DNA of 64,000 nt, from positions 62,001 through 126,000 of the forward strand of contig JABVXV010000004.1 of assembly GCA_013365325.1 (NCBI GenBank), given 5' to 3'. The notes below the pieces were generated by a model. The model saw only the letters and a program-made list of their open reading frames with translations. It did no database searches and had not been told where the DNA came from. The stretch is from Dipetalonema caudispina. Taxonomy: Eukaryota; Nematoda; Chromadorea; Rhabditida; Onchocercidae. Shown piece after piece: positions 50,199-61,760 of this stretch (position 1 is its first letter; each line of letters opens with the position of its first letter). Made by a program: the position numbers and the translations under genes.

Positions 50199-52392
50199 CT
50201 AAAAATGAAATTATAAAACAACGATATCCACTTAGTTCCTACTCAATCCTCCCTTGAAATATTCACTACTGGAAAAAGGGGAAACATACAACAGTACATC
50301 AATTACATTACCAGGAACGATTTTAAAATTAAAAGAATTAACACTATAAAAATGCACTTTTTTTTGTGCTTTAGAAGCCAAAATAAGCTCCTTCTTCAAA
50401 AATTTCCCTTTCGATTACCTTTTTACACCATACACCCGTCAAATACTTCAAAGTATCATAAAAAGTTCTTAATATTTCATCGTGAGAACAAAAAGACTGC
50501 TGAAATGAATCAAAATGACTCGTAACAGTTTTTATCTTTAGCTGTCCTTACTTTATCTTGCTCTATCAATAAAAAAATAATAGCGTCATATAACGCAAAT
50601 TTCATTCCCTCATCACAACAAACTCCAATGTTTTCATATTTCCTTTTGACGCTGACGACTGTAGCTTGCTATATGTTCGCAATGCCGACAGTAACAGTAC
50701 GATGAACGTTTCGAAAACCTATTAACACTGCTATTGGGAAGGCTAATTTGCACATATCACAGATATGCTATAAATTCTAGCATCATTTCATACAATCTCA
50801 ACATACTAAGCTGGTGCGATTTTTGCATCGCTGAACTTTGCCAAGCAGCAAAGGCAACTAATAATATCGAAAGTTTGGTTTAGAACTATTTTGCGATGAA
50901 TGATAGATAGAAATTCCGTAAAGCGACGACAGCTCTGAAGATCAGATATGTAGTGACCTGTCAACAACCGCTGATCATGGCAACTGAAAATTAATGACTA
51001 CCAGCTCAGTGGCTGAATGAAGAAGTTCTAAAGTACTGAAACTGCAACAGAAAAAGTTATGATAGTATTTGATGACCTATACGTAAGGCTTAAAAGAAAC
51101 AATGTTTCCGAAATGACATACAATATTTGAGACATCTGAAAGAAAGGCTCCTAACACTTAATGATCACACCAGTGACCAGCCATGTGAAGAAGCATGTCA
51201 CTTATAATATCACATATCCAAGTATAAGCTTCTTCACAGAGATCTAGACCTATTCATCCGTCAGTTTGCACTCATAGCAGTTGTTCAGTACTATTTCTTT
51301 CTCTTCGTCTAGCATTTCTTAGATTAATCTTAAAGGAAGCCAAACAAGCGCCATCGGAAACACCATTTTAGATGAAGTTCCCATGAATTCCTCCAGTTAA
51401 TTTAAACGAAGTTCCCAGGAATTGATTCTCTATAATGTCATAAATAGAAGCAATGAAATGTGCGTACAAAGGAGATGAAAATCAGTGCATGAAATAATCC
51501 ACAGCTGATTTATGTGCTGTATCAAAATTGGAAATTTTCGAGAGGACAAGATACGGCAGTGTATCGCTATACAAATAGATAAAAGAATTCTAGAAAAATT
51601 CTTTCTAACATTTCCGGGAAATTTTCCGAAGGAACGAACATTCGGCTTGGAGATTTCTAAAAAATACAAATGAATAAATGTAAAAAGAACCAACCTGCCA
51701 TAATAAATGATCTCTACAGGTAACGATAACACAGATATAAGCCTTGTCCTCACACAATTCACGTACGACAACGAACAGGAAAAGTCCTAAACACAAACAC
51801 AAAAAATCGATTGTCGAATTACGAATAATGAAATTGGATGAGTGCCAATTTTTTGCTCTTCTCATTTTTCCACTCAGGAATTTAATCCTAATTTGAGAGG
51901 TAGCATTGGGAGATCTTGAATGTTCATCTATGCCGCGGTATAATTGTTATTTACTTAGAATAGCCATTGAAAGCCTTCAAAAGTCATTAGAAGACAAACA
52001 GTTGTTATGACAAAATATTTGACGTTTCTTCGAAAGAATGGTATTGGAATAGGGATCCTATGACAGGGATATCCTGCACTCCGCAAGCGATATGACCCAG
52101 GTCACGTCCATCTTATTCTCTCCCACCCTCTTCATTGCTTCTTCCAGTGTCATCACCACGTCTCTCATGACCTCTTGACCCTCTCAAAACGCAATGATGA
52201 TATCCTTACGTACCTCACAATTTCAAAGCATATTTGATTTGTCGGTCTTGAGACAATTATCTGACTTCAATCCTTCCTCTTTTACGTGTACGTGGATGAA
52301 TCAATAACGTGATGGCCAAAATAGGTTCGTTGAAGTATGTATGCTTAATTGAGGGATGGATTTCATAATTTGATATGAAAAGCAGACGAATG

Positions 52393-52540
52393 ATGCAGTA
52401 ACGCGCGCATATGACGTGCGAGGTGAACGATGTTGCACTTGTTCAGAAGATGAATCATCATATTGTTCAGTGCTTGTTGATGGCTTTGGAGGAGAAGAAA
52501 TATCATTAGAACATGCAGTTCCTTGACAGATAAAATGAAC
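52393..52540 (-). CDS. Possible Ser/Thr-rich exon, gene unknown
   Basis: Minus-strand frame after an acceptor-like CTGTCAAG. It reads SNDISSPPKPSTSTEQYDD, SSSEQVQHRSPRTSYAR and VTASF, then a GTCTGC that could be a donor. Composition is typical of a disordered coding region and richer in GC than its flanks. Its exit phase does not fit the first visible exon of the FUS-like gene, so it probably belongs to something else or is spurious. Confidence 0.3.
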
Positions 52541-53911
52541 AGAAACACAAAATGTATTCTTCAATCTTATCAAATGTGTTCTGAAATAAGCGACTTTCCC
52601 TTCTCATCCATTTTCAATTATTCAAAACTATTGCACTTTACCTCTTTTCCCCCACTCATCATAACTTAAATATGTATTTTACAGTTATGCGCTTACAAAT
52701 CACTCATACTTACATCGTAATTTTACCGATGTATTTTACGGGTTAGATTATATATTTGAGATATATAACTGATCGCTAGTTTGAAATTTGATAGATATAT
52801 GGTTTTGTAAAAATGAAATTGTATGTTGTTGGAATAGTTTAAAATAGCGTTGTAATTATCGTTTTTATGAGTGTTAATTGTTCTCAATTACATACTAATA
52901 TTATCATGATAAACAAAATAGTACAGCACATCTCCATGAAGAGGTAATATTTGTTAGTGTTGAAGTATTCAGAGTGCTTTGTTGATTTTCTTTATTCAGA
53001 GAATCTGTTTTTGAAATATTAACTAATGAATGATCTTTCATTTCTTATCAGTAATTTTCGATTTATGGCTGATTGTCCATACTTTTTACAAATTGCAAAA
53101 ACTTGAAATCTTGCTAAAATTTTAACATGACTGATACTATCTATATGCATACTTTATGAAGTTGTGTTATTTATCTGTTTCATTTTTCGGAGCGCATAAA
53201 TAACACAATTTGTGAGCGAATATAAGTTTTTGGATGTAAAGCTATTCATTTCGAGTGAGAAAAAGATTTGCATAAAGGAATTTTACCAATATCAATTTTC
53301 TTTTAATTAGCAGAATTTTCCAAATAATCAAATGGTTTCCATTCTTTATGCATTTTTTACATCTATTTTTGTGGAAAAATGGCAGAACAACTGAGTGCTA
53401 TTAACTTTTTAATAAAAGAACTGATGGAGTGCTATTAATTTTTCGATATGCTTCAGTTTAACTCACAACACAGTGCAAAACAAGTTTAACTCAGCAAATC
53501 ATATGTCAATGTATGATTGAGTTGACAATGATATTAAATGTTGTTTCATGTTACCGTTTTTGAATGTTTGTTAAACGATGAGAGAATTGAAGTTTTCGCG
53601 CATCTCACTATCAGACCAATTTACTCTTGGGAAGATGAAAAACTCTCTTCGTTTTAAGGTTCAGTGTGCTTGATAGACATTTTGTTGAAGTAGAAATGGT
53701 GAGAGCAAATATCGATACTATGATTCATATCCTGGCTTGATCTGAACTATAAAAGTTATCTGTTGAGGGAAACTGACAATGATTAATGTGCATTACTCAT
53801 TTTATAAGCAGCCATTTTGCAGTTGCTATTTATACATAAAGATATCATTGCTAATCATAGCATATTTATAGGTGGCATGCACTATAAGGTACTCTTCTCT
53901 AAAGATTATTC

Positions 53912-53931
53912 AAAAAAAAAAAAAAAAAAAA
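53912..53931. repeat. Poly-A tract (20 A)
   Basis: Uninterrupted A homopolymer in intergenic DNA. No adjoining element or target-site duplication seen. Confidence 0.9.
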
Positions 53932-56562
53932 CTTCGACAAATTTCCACGCAAATGATAATTGTATGATTTGGTATCAGTATTTCATATCTGCTAATGAAT
54001 TAACATTTTGCTTTTGCTTAGGAGGAAGAATAATCGAAGCCATTCAGAGGAGAAAAACTTTGACCTTTTTTATGAGATAGCAATTCTTCACCTTTTAACT
54101 AACAACAAAGAATGCTGCTAATTAAATTTAATAGATACCGGAATTCATCACTTTCACTAATTGAACATGTTTGTTCATCTAGGCCCTTTAACAGATTTCA
54201 TATCGTCATAAATAATTGTTGATTTTTGCGCTCTCTCTGCAATTTCTCATTTCAAAGTAAATAAAAGCTTTATAGGAAATATTTTTTGACTACCTAATTG
54301 TTATCTTAATGTAACTATTCCTTGCACTCTCTGATTCGAATTCCTTTTTTTTGGGAAGACTTTGTGTAGATATTATATGAATGAGTGACTTTCTTAAAAA
54401 GCCCTTCCACAAGAAAATTTCAAAGAAAGAGTCGAGAAAAAGGAATGGAGAAAAAAAAATAGGAAGTTTCCGGAAATTATATCATTTATATCTTAATATC
54501 ATTAATTTCTCCTGCAAAAGAGCACTTCTTTCATTACATTCATTATGCTTTTGTATTTTCATGACTAACTATTCATTCTATATATATATGATTTATTTCC
54601 GGAAAATATCTTAAATACCTCAGGGCAGTTTCACTAATCGAGAATGATTATACTTTGAGTAATTTATCCGAAAAAGAAGAAATTTTGGAAGAGTAAAGAC
54701 ATTGTTGCAACAGGTTGAATTATGTATCCATTACTCGGGATAGTAACTATAATCCCACTTAATTTTGCGGTTATACAATAATTCTGACATTTTCCTCCCC
54801 TCTTATATTATTTTTAATTCCTGCAATAGTTACCTCGAATTTTCTATCCAAATTTTTGAAATTTATGTATTAAGGACTCAGTTTATCGTCATAGTTCAAA
54901 CTTTACCCCTCCAGAAAGTAAGGAAGTTTCATGTCATATGCAAAAGGTATTGTACTTTTTCATTTTTTTTATTCCATTGTACTATCACTTTCTTCTTCTT
55001 ACATAAAACTATTAATAATTGATAATAATTTATTACAGGAAATGATAATCTGAGTACGATTGACAGCATTCCCTTTATTTGTTTTATTCAAAAATAACCT
55101 TTGCTGATCACAAATTATGAACATAGAGCCTGGAATAATTTCTCTTCTTTGACCAAAACTTTACCCGAACTATTACTTCACCTTAAATGACCAGTGAGGA
55201 ACATCAGTCATGACCTTTCTCGTACATGAGTTCTGTACGATTTTTCCTTGTTAAAAAATTTATTTCTTGTCTTACTTGGATTAACAATTCATTGCTGTCA
55301 ACAAAATTGTCTTCAGCTCAATTTTAAAATCGCTCTTTTTCAGTATTTTTTTTTAAAATATTTCATTCTTTTTATTGTTTTTTCTTCCACTTTTTTATTG
55401 CTCCCTTATAAAATTCCTTGGCTAATTAATGCATTTAGCTTCTTCGACTTGAGTGCTTGATAAGAGTGTAAATATAGGAATGGTTAGTCATTTTGAAAAC
55501 TTATGCTTAGAATCTTACTGTTAATTGAGAAAGCACTGCTGCATCTGCAAGCATTTCTGCAGGCAAGGGTAAATTCACGTAACGTAGAAGGACGCTTAAT
55601 TGCCAGTAGTTTCCATGGCACTGACGTTCGTTGATTTGGTAGTGCGAATTATTTCGACTGCTACCTGTCTAATCTTAAATTAATTTACCAGAAAAGTCTT
55701 TGAAATTAAAGTCTTCCGAATTCATCTTTAGAGCAAATTTTAATGAGCCTATGCTCTTTAACGTTTTTATCGTCCCATTCTTGTTTGTTTCATTAATAAA
55801 ACGAAAGCTAACAACGAATTAACTCAAAATAAAGGGAAGATATTTCGATAATTTCTATCCTACCATTGTTTACGAAAATTTTAAAGCTTTTATTTGGAGT
55901 TCAGATAAATTATCAACAAAAAAGTTGGGTGCAAAAGGAGTGTGGAAAAGGAAATGAAACTTCTTTTGATATGGAATTGTTTCAGATTCACAGCACAAAA
56001 GGTACTTGAAATATTATATGCCAGTCTGAGAAAATTTGTATAAAAATTATTGTTTTATAAAATTTAAATCATATAGTTATTTATGATATTTTGTTAAGGA
56101 AAGATTTTTTTACCTATTACATTATCAGATGTGATCATTCAATATAGCAAGATGAGGAATGTATTACATGGTTGAAAATTCTCAGTCAAATGACTCATCG
56201 TGTGTTAACAATACAAGTTTAGTCATTACAGCTGTCATTGTGTAGTGACAACTAAAGTTGTTATATCGTTATTCGAGATGGGTAGTGACATTTATGTTTA
56301 TTTTATATCATTTATTATTTGTTGTTTGTCAATGAATGATATAAGAGTGACAAATAACACATGATTATGGAATAATACCTTCTTTTATGGTCGCAAGTGG
56401 TGGTTTTGTTTAGTTCTTAGTTTGGAAGCTACATTATAGATTTGAAAATAAGATTGAAATGAGGAATATAAGTTAAGTTAAACGTAACCTTTTGCGACAT
56501 GATTATCATCCGAAAAATGTGATGCTTATTAACAATAAAGATACCTTAATTACAGCGCTAAC

Positions 56563-57774
56563 ATGACCCTGCCATCAACATTCTACGTCGTGTAAGTGTA
56601 TTTCTTCTCACGTTTTTACAAATCAATCGATTAATCCATTTATAAGAATTGCCTCTTGAATTATTAGTAATTGTATCTCCTACTACACTTCACTTTTAGA
56701 TTGATTGTTGTCAATACTGTTGTCGTCTATACCGAAACAACGCCTGTATTCCAGTCATTTTCCTCAGTCATTATCCAGTTTAATAATACCCTCTGCAAAG
56801 TTCAGGTAAGATTAGGAAGAATTTTCATATATTCTTAGAGAGCTACAAAAAATGAAGAATATCGTTCTTACGATGGAATGATAATAACTTGAAAACAAAA
56901 TTTCATACTTATCTTGGACCTGCAATTGATACAGAATCAAAGATGTATACTCTTTCTACGATCATGTAGTAATTGATGTCGTAATGAGGTGATGGTAATC
57001 CACAGGTTCTGAAAAGAAATAATGTGTGTGATACTACAGATGAAAAAAGGCTCAGCTGACATATCTTTTGATTTCTAAATAGATGAAGCCTGAGCAGAAT
57101 AATGAACTTTGTTTTGTAGGACGGTGTCCTCTCGATCGATGGTAAAGTGATTGGTAATTTAACAGAGGAGCAAAAAGAGGAATTAGAAAGGTACACTAAC
57201 CGAACAGAAGAATGGTCTAATCAGCTACATCACCGCATCCAACAGGTAAATCGCTTTTTGTTTGGACGGTTTTTTTTTTTTCTTTGTTTGACTGGCATTT
57301 AATTGTTATAGGAAGTGGGAGGGAAGGCAAATGAAGATTCTTTCAAACATTAAGGATGGGATAACGATTATCTCAATAGGTTCATCATTTTAAGAAACTT
57401 GTTAGATCTTGAATTCACTATCAAAATGTGTTTCCATATAATTTTAATAAATTAATCTTGACTTGTCGTACTATGTCTCATTTGACACTCATTCTGGAAA
57501 GGTGTGTTCTCGTAATATCTTATCAGTATATTATCAGACAATTCGATAAATAAGTAGTGAGCGACAATTTCATCTTCAGATTATTGAAAAAATGCTTGAA
57601 TCGATGAAGAGCATTTGGAAAACTACATGGAATTTTCCATCGGAGTTCTTAGCGCAAAAATCAACGCGAAATGATATTGCCACTACGGAGGGTAAATCGG
57701 AAGATCAGGAAGGAAGTGGTGATTCTTCACTTTTTAGCGCCTTGGAACCACCATCATTTTGTAAAATTAAATGA
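56563..57774 (+). CDS. Secreted aspin-like (pepsin inhibitor-3 domain) protein A
   Basis: Four exons in phase (56563-56591, 56700-56805, 57120-57245 and 57580-57774) give 151 aa. The N-terminus is a signal peptide (MTLPSTFYVVLIVVNTVVVY). The body has the PI-3 pattern: a cysteine before a short strand pair and helix (C42KVQDGVLSIDGKVIGNLTE, then EEQKEELERYTNRTEEW), and an ending SALEPPSFCKIK like the PPSFC end of Ascaris pepsin inhibitor-3 and filarial Ov33-type aspins. C42 and C148 could form the family disulphide. The classical proteins have two such domains; this has one. Aspins inhibit aspartic proteases, but inhibitory activity here is only inferred. The ATG follows a TTACAG acceptor by seven bases. 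It is the first of two tandem copies. Confidence 0.85.
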
Positions 57775-59079
57775 TCGCTTTAAGTTGGTATGTTGTAATG
57801 ACACTGTTATCCACAATTTCTATTAAGTATTTTCATCTGTGAGATTTTGATTCAATTTTTTTTATTGGAAAGTGTATTTTTCTGAAAAATCATGTCATAA
57901 CTAAGTTATATTAAATCATGGATTATTATATACTTATTATATTCAGTAGCCTTACTCATGTAATAGTTATGTAAACAGGGGGCAATATCTTATTTCTTAA
58001 CAATCCTTGATACATTTATCACTTGCATTATGCATTATGCGTGAGTAAAGAAGCAAAGCATTATAATTTTGTTTGCCTGTATATGTCAATACCGGAATAG
58101 GCCTAATGTATCTTCTCGGATAAGTTATTAATCAGATATCAAAAATTGCTTGAATTACTCTAGAAAGTGCTACGTGCGGTTTGTGTGTTATTTTGATGAT
58201 TTTCAGATTTATCCTCAAAGCATCTTAGAAAGAAGTTAGAAGGTCATCCTAGAAATTATGAGATGTACAGTAGCGATCTGATCAATTGCTATAAAGTGAT
58301 AATCATCCATCCTATTAATGTCTAGAAGCATTAGCCTATGATAAATAGTAGAGAAAGTGGTCGAAATCAACATGTTGTAAAAATTTGTAAATAATACACA
58401 TTGTAAAAAGTCAGATCAACTTCTGCGCTTTTTCCTTTATTCAGCGTTTTCTGAAAGTTTTGATAGCGATATGATGGTATGGTTGGTACATGAAATGCTA
58501 TTCACATGAATCAATCGGAAACTGATAAAAGCAAATGTGTTTGGGTGCCATGCATTTTTTATCAGCTTTCAATCATTGTTGAAAACCCAACCCCTAAAGA
58601 GCTTTTATGATTCATTTCAAAACTTTTTAGATTTTTTTGACAGTACAGACTGCAAAGAATCCAAACTATCTTTATTAGCTGCTTCAATATTGTCCCTTTT
58701 TGCTGCTTTTTGCTACTTGACTTTCTAGTTTCGGCAAAAACATATCTGGTTCCGAAATTAATTAAGCCAATTTCAATGGGTATTTTTGCAAGAAATTCGA
58801 TCTTGTAAGTCCTAGCATTGATATTTATTTCATCTACAAATTCTATCGATGCACTATCAAAGGAAATAAGGTGAAAGTTGTCAGGCTGTAAGTCCATGAA
58901 TACCTGCTGATTCAGAAATGAACTAATTTCATTTCAAACATTGAAAAAGTTGGAAGCTTTACAAATGTGACCTAATTATTTTCGACGATAATTTGAGGCC
59001 GCACTCTCCCATGTTTCTATAAAATCTTCTCTGTCTTGGATGAATCTTTTTCCTTAAAATTCAACGTTTCAGGTGGTTA
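57775..59079. other. Spacer between the two aspin-like genes
   Basis: About 1.3 kb with the 3' UTR of copy A and the promoter of copy B. No further gene seen. Confidence 0.6.
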
Positions 59080-59859
59080 ATGGTAGTATCGTTTGGCCTA
59101 ACTGCTACGCTTCCTGCTTTCATACCCAATACATTGTCTGTTTTAGCAAACGGTCTTATTTGCACTATTGTGGTAAATTTTAATGGGAAGGAATTTTCAA
59201 ATTTTTATTAAAAATTTCTGAAATAAAAATATGAAACTTTTCTTGGGTAATTAAAATAGAAACAGTAGGATATGATCATCAAAACGACAACTGCATTCTT
59301 ACAACAAAAATGAATTAAGCTGTGATTGCAACAAAGGCGTATATCTATTAGATAACCTGCACCATAGGACGGTAAAATTTACGTTAATGATGTGTATAAA
59401 CGCAATGCCACCGAAGAAGATGTTGAGGAAGTCAGAATTTACAATGAGAAAATGCGCGAATGGACACAATCGCTTCATGACACGATGTACATGGCATGTT
59501 TTAGATGATATTTCCTTATATAAAATATGAGTTCATCTGTCTACTTGATATCCTGACTGGCTTAATGCATTCTGGATGATTAGATAGAATCAGAAGCATG
59601 CTTCTTCCTTAGCTATTTATTCATGAGATCTTTGCAGACCATGAAAAAGATGGTTACTGATATATTTGGTGATCACGGAGCATTTTGGCGACATCTTCGT
59701 GGACCATTCTGGGAAGCAGTCAATGCATATGGACCAAACAGTAATGCGATGAATCCAGTACTGGTGCCAGTGGAGCAACGGTTACAGCAAAGAAAGAAGG
59801 TGCTACAACTTCCGGATTTAATGCCTTTTCCGGATGCACCTTCTTTTTGCAAACCATAA
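59080..59859 (+). CDS. Secreted aspin-like (pepsin inhibitor-3 domain) protein B
   Basis: Three exons (59080-59172, 59368-59486 and 59628-59859) give about 147 aa. The ATG follows a TTTCAG acceptor by seven bases. The signal peptide is MVVSFGLTATLPAFIPNTL. The domain reads C28TIVDGKIYVNDVYKRNATE, then EVRIYNEKMREWTQSLHD, and the end is FPDAPSFCKP, parallel to copy A and to pepsin inhibitor-3. C28 and C145 match the cysteine pair of copy A. The second junction is odd. The strong acceptor TTTGCAG at 59637 would break the frame with the only nearby GT donor (59487), whereas a weak ATGAG acceptor at 59627 keeps it. Copy B is highly divergent from copy A, so the duplication is old. Confidence 0.82.
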
Positions 59860-61760
59860 TAAGGAGTGATTTTACAAGATACCTTTAATTAAAAAATTTG
59901 TATGATGATTATGATGTTTTTGCAAATATTTTAACAGTAAAATTCGTAGGAAATGTTTTCTTTTTTTTTGCTTTCAGATTTTAACCAATCACAGATCAAT
60001 CTTGAGCCCGACCTAAAACTGCCTATAAATTAATTTGGGATTATATTCGGTATTCCAAGTCTTGAGTAAATTTTGATTTCTGCAAGTAAAAGTTATTTCA
60101 GTTGGCTGAAAAATGATTTTTAATAATAGTGGCAATAAACAGCTATAAAAAAAAATACGATTTTCGGATATTAGACCACCAGAAGGACGTCCATGTTAGT
60201 GACTTAAAGAAATTGATGTATCATAGGTTTAACTACAACTTTCCGCAGAAAAAAAGCCATCCATGTAGCAGCCAAAAAAATTGTCCTTCAGAAACTGTGT
60301 AGATTTTCCATCATTTCTTTCTTTGATGACTATAAAAACCGAATATGAAAAAAGTAAACTGTAATTTTTTTTAAAATTTTGATTAGTTATCAGCATAGAG
60401 AAGATATTTTAAGGATGTTTATTCATGGAAAAATTTTCTTCTTTTGATTAACATAATGTTATAAAGCTAATGAAGTAAGTTATTACTTTGTTCGTTCATG
60501 TCACCAAAAAAAAAAAAAGAAAAAAAAATTTGGAAGGAGTGAAACACAAGCGATCATCTCCGTTGTATAATCAGCAAATGCTACTTTTTTTGTAACTTGC
60601 AACAACTTACCATTGGAAATGTGAAAAATTTCAGGAAGAAAAAATGAGCGGAAATCAGGGATAAAGAAGTAAAATTGAAGGAGATGAAAGAAGCTCCTTA
60701 CAATAGAATAAAAATATTCATGAAGCTTTCCAGAAGATACAGAAAGAGAAGTTTCATTTGTAACAGTTAAGTATATTCTGAATGCTATTGTTTAATATTT
60801 GATTCAATGCTTCAGATGCGTCATCTTCTTATTCATATTTCTTACGAATATTACATATACATGCATGAATTTGTAGCGGTAATGAAATTTTCTCATAACC
60901 GAAACACTTCCGCCTCATAAATTTCATTTCATTCTTAAAAGAAGTAATTCAAAAACAACACACTTCCTTTGAACATTGATTATCGTTGCATCTATAATGA
61001 CTTGCATAATGAATTCAATTGGACGGAACTCCTGGACAATTCCGCTATAATGATAAGTGGAGGTAAGAATTACAATGATTTGATCTGGTCCAATAGCAAG
61101 TTGGTTACTAATGACCTTCCATACATTCGAAGCTAAAACACCATAAGATGGATTCCGTATGCTTTGAAGATTTCAGAAAATTTCACTACGAAATTAAAAA
61201 GTGCAATGTGCTTTAGTTTTGTAAGTAAATTAATCAATAGCTGTTGAAGATTTATATGATCCTTTGAGGATACAAACCACAAAAAATATGAAAAGAAAGT
61301 GCTGACAGAAATAAATTCAAATTAAAAGTCAACAAAAGCTATTAACGAGTTAATTTACGCAACCTGCTTATTATCAAAGAAACAATTAATGTGTCGATGA
61401 ACGAAGTTCCAACCCTTCATTACTTTTTTCTTATCGGTTGGTGTTGTACCGCCCTTGCGTCACTTTCAAATGTTATGATATAAGGAAAGTGATCAGAATA
61501 GAACTGTAGTGCTTTTCTTTCTTCTTGATCAATCATATTCTGTTTTATATAGTGCTCTTTTCTTTCCTTATTTGTAAATATTTACTTGCTATTAAATATG
61601 TTCTTTCTTTCAGATTTAGTAAGAATTCCTCAACTTCAACATTCTGAGTACTATTGATCTTATGAATATTGGTGAGAGGAGTAAAGCCTCTTCTACTTCT
61701 TTTCATTGATTTCTGATTCTGGGATCAACTCGAGTTAGATTACAATTTCTATTCCTGATT
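59860..61760. other. Intergenic region
   Basis: AT-rich spacer between aspin-like gene B and the ZP-domain gene. It has A-rich runs near 60508-60529. No coding-like frame was seen. Confidence 0.6.

Larger units (their letters stand above)
50199..56562. other. Long gene-poor region, includes the unseen 5' end of the FUS-like gene
   Basis: Over 6 kb of AT-rich DNA. The left part (50.2 to about 52.6 kb) must contain the first exon and promoter of the FUS-like gene, but I could not identify that exon. A minus-strand exon candidate lies at 52393-52540. From 52.6 to 56.5 kb I see only AT-rich sequence, a 20-A run at 53912 and a GC-richer patch at 55530-55680. Confidence 0.5.

Noticed and set aside
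51430..51865. Two minus-strand open frames with a hydrophobic, signal-like start
   Set aside because: The frames overlap each other and no phase-consistent exon chain could be built; they do not resemble the missing FUS-like 5' exon.
53912..53931. Poly-A run as the tail of a retroposed element
   Set aside because: No target-site duplication or element body was recognised next to it; other similar homopolymers occur across the window.
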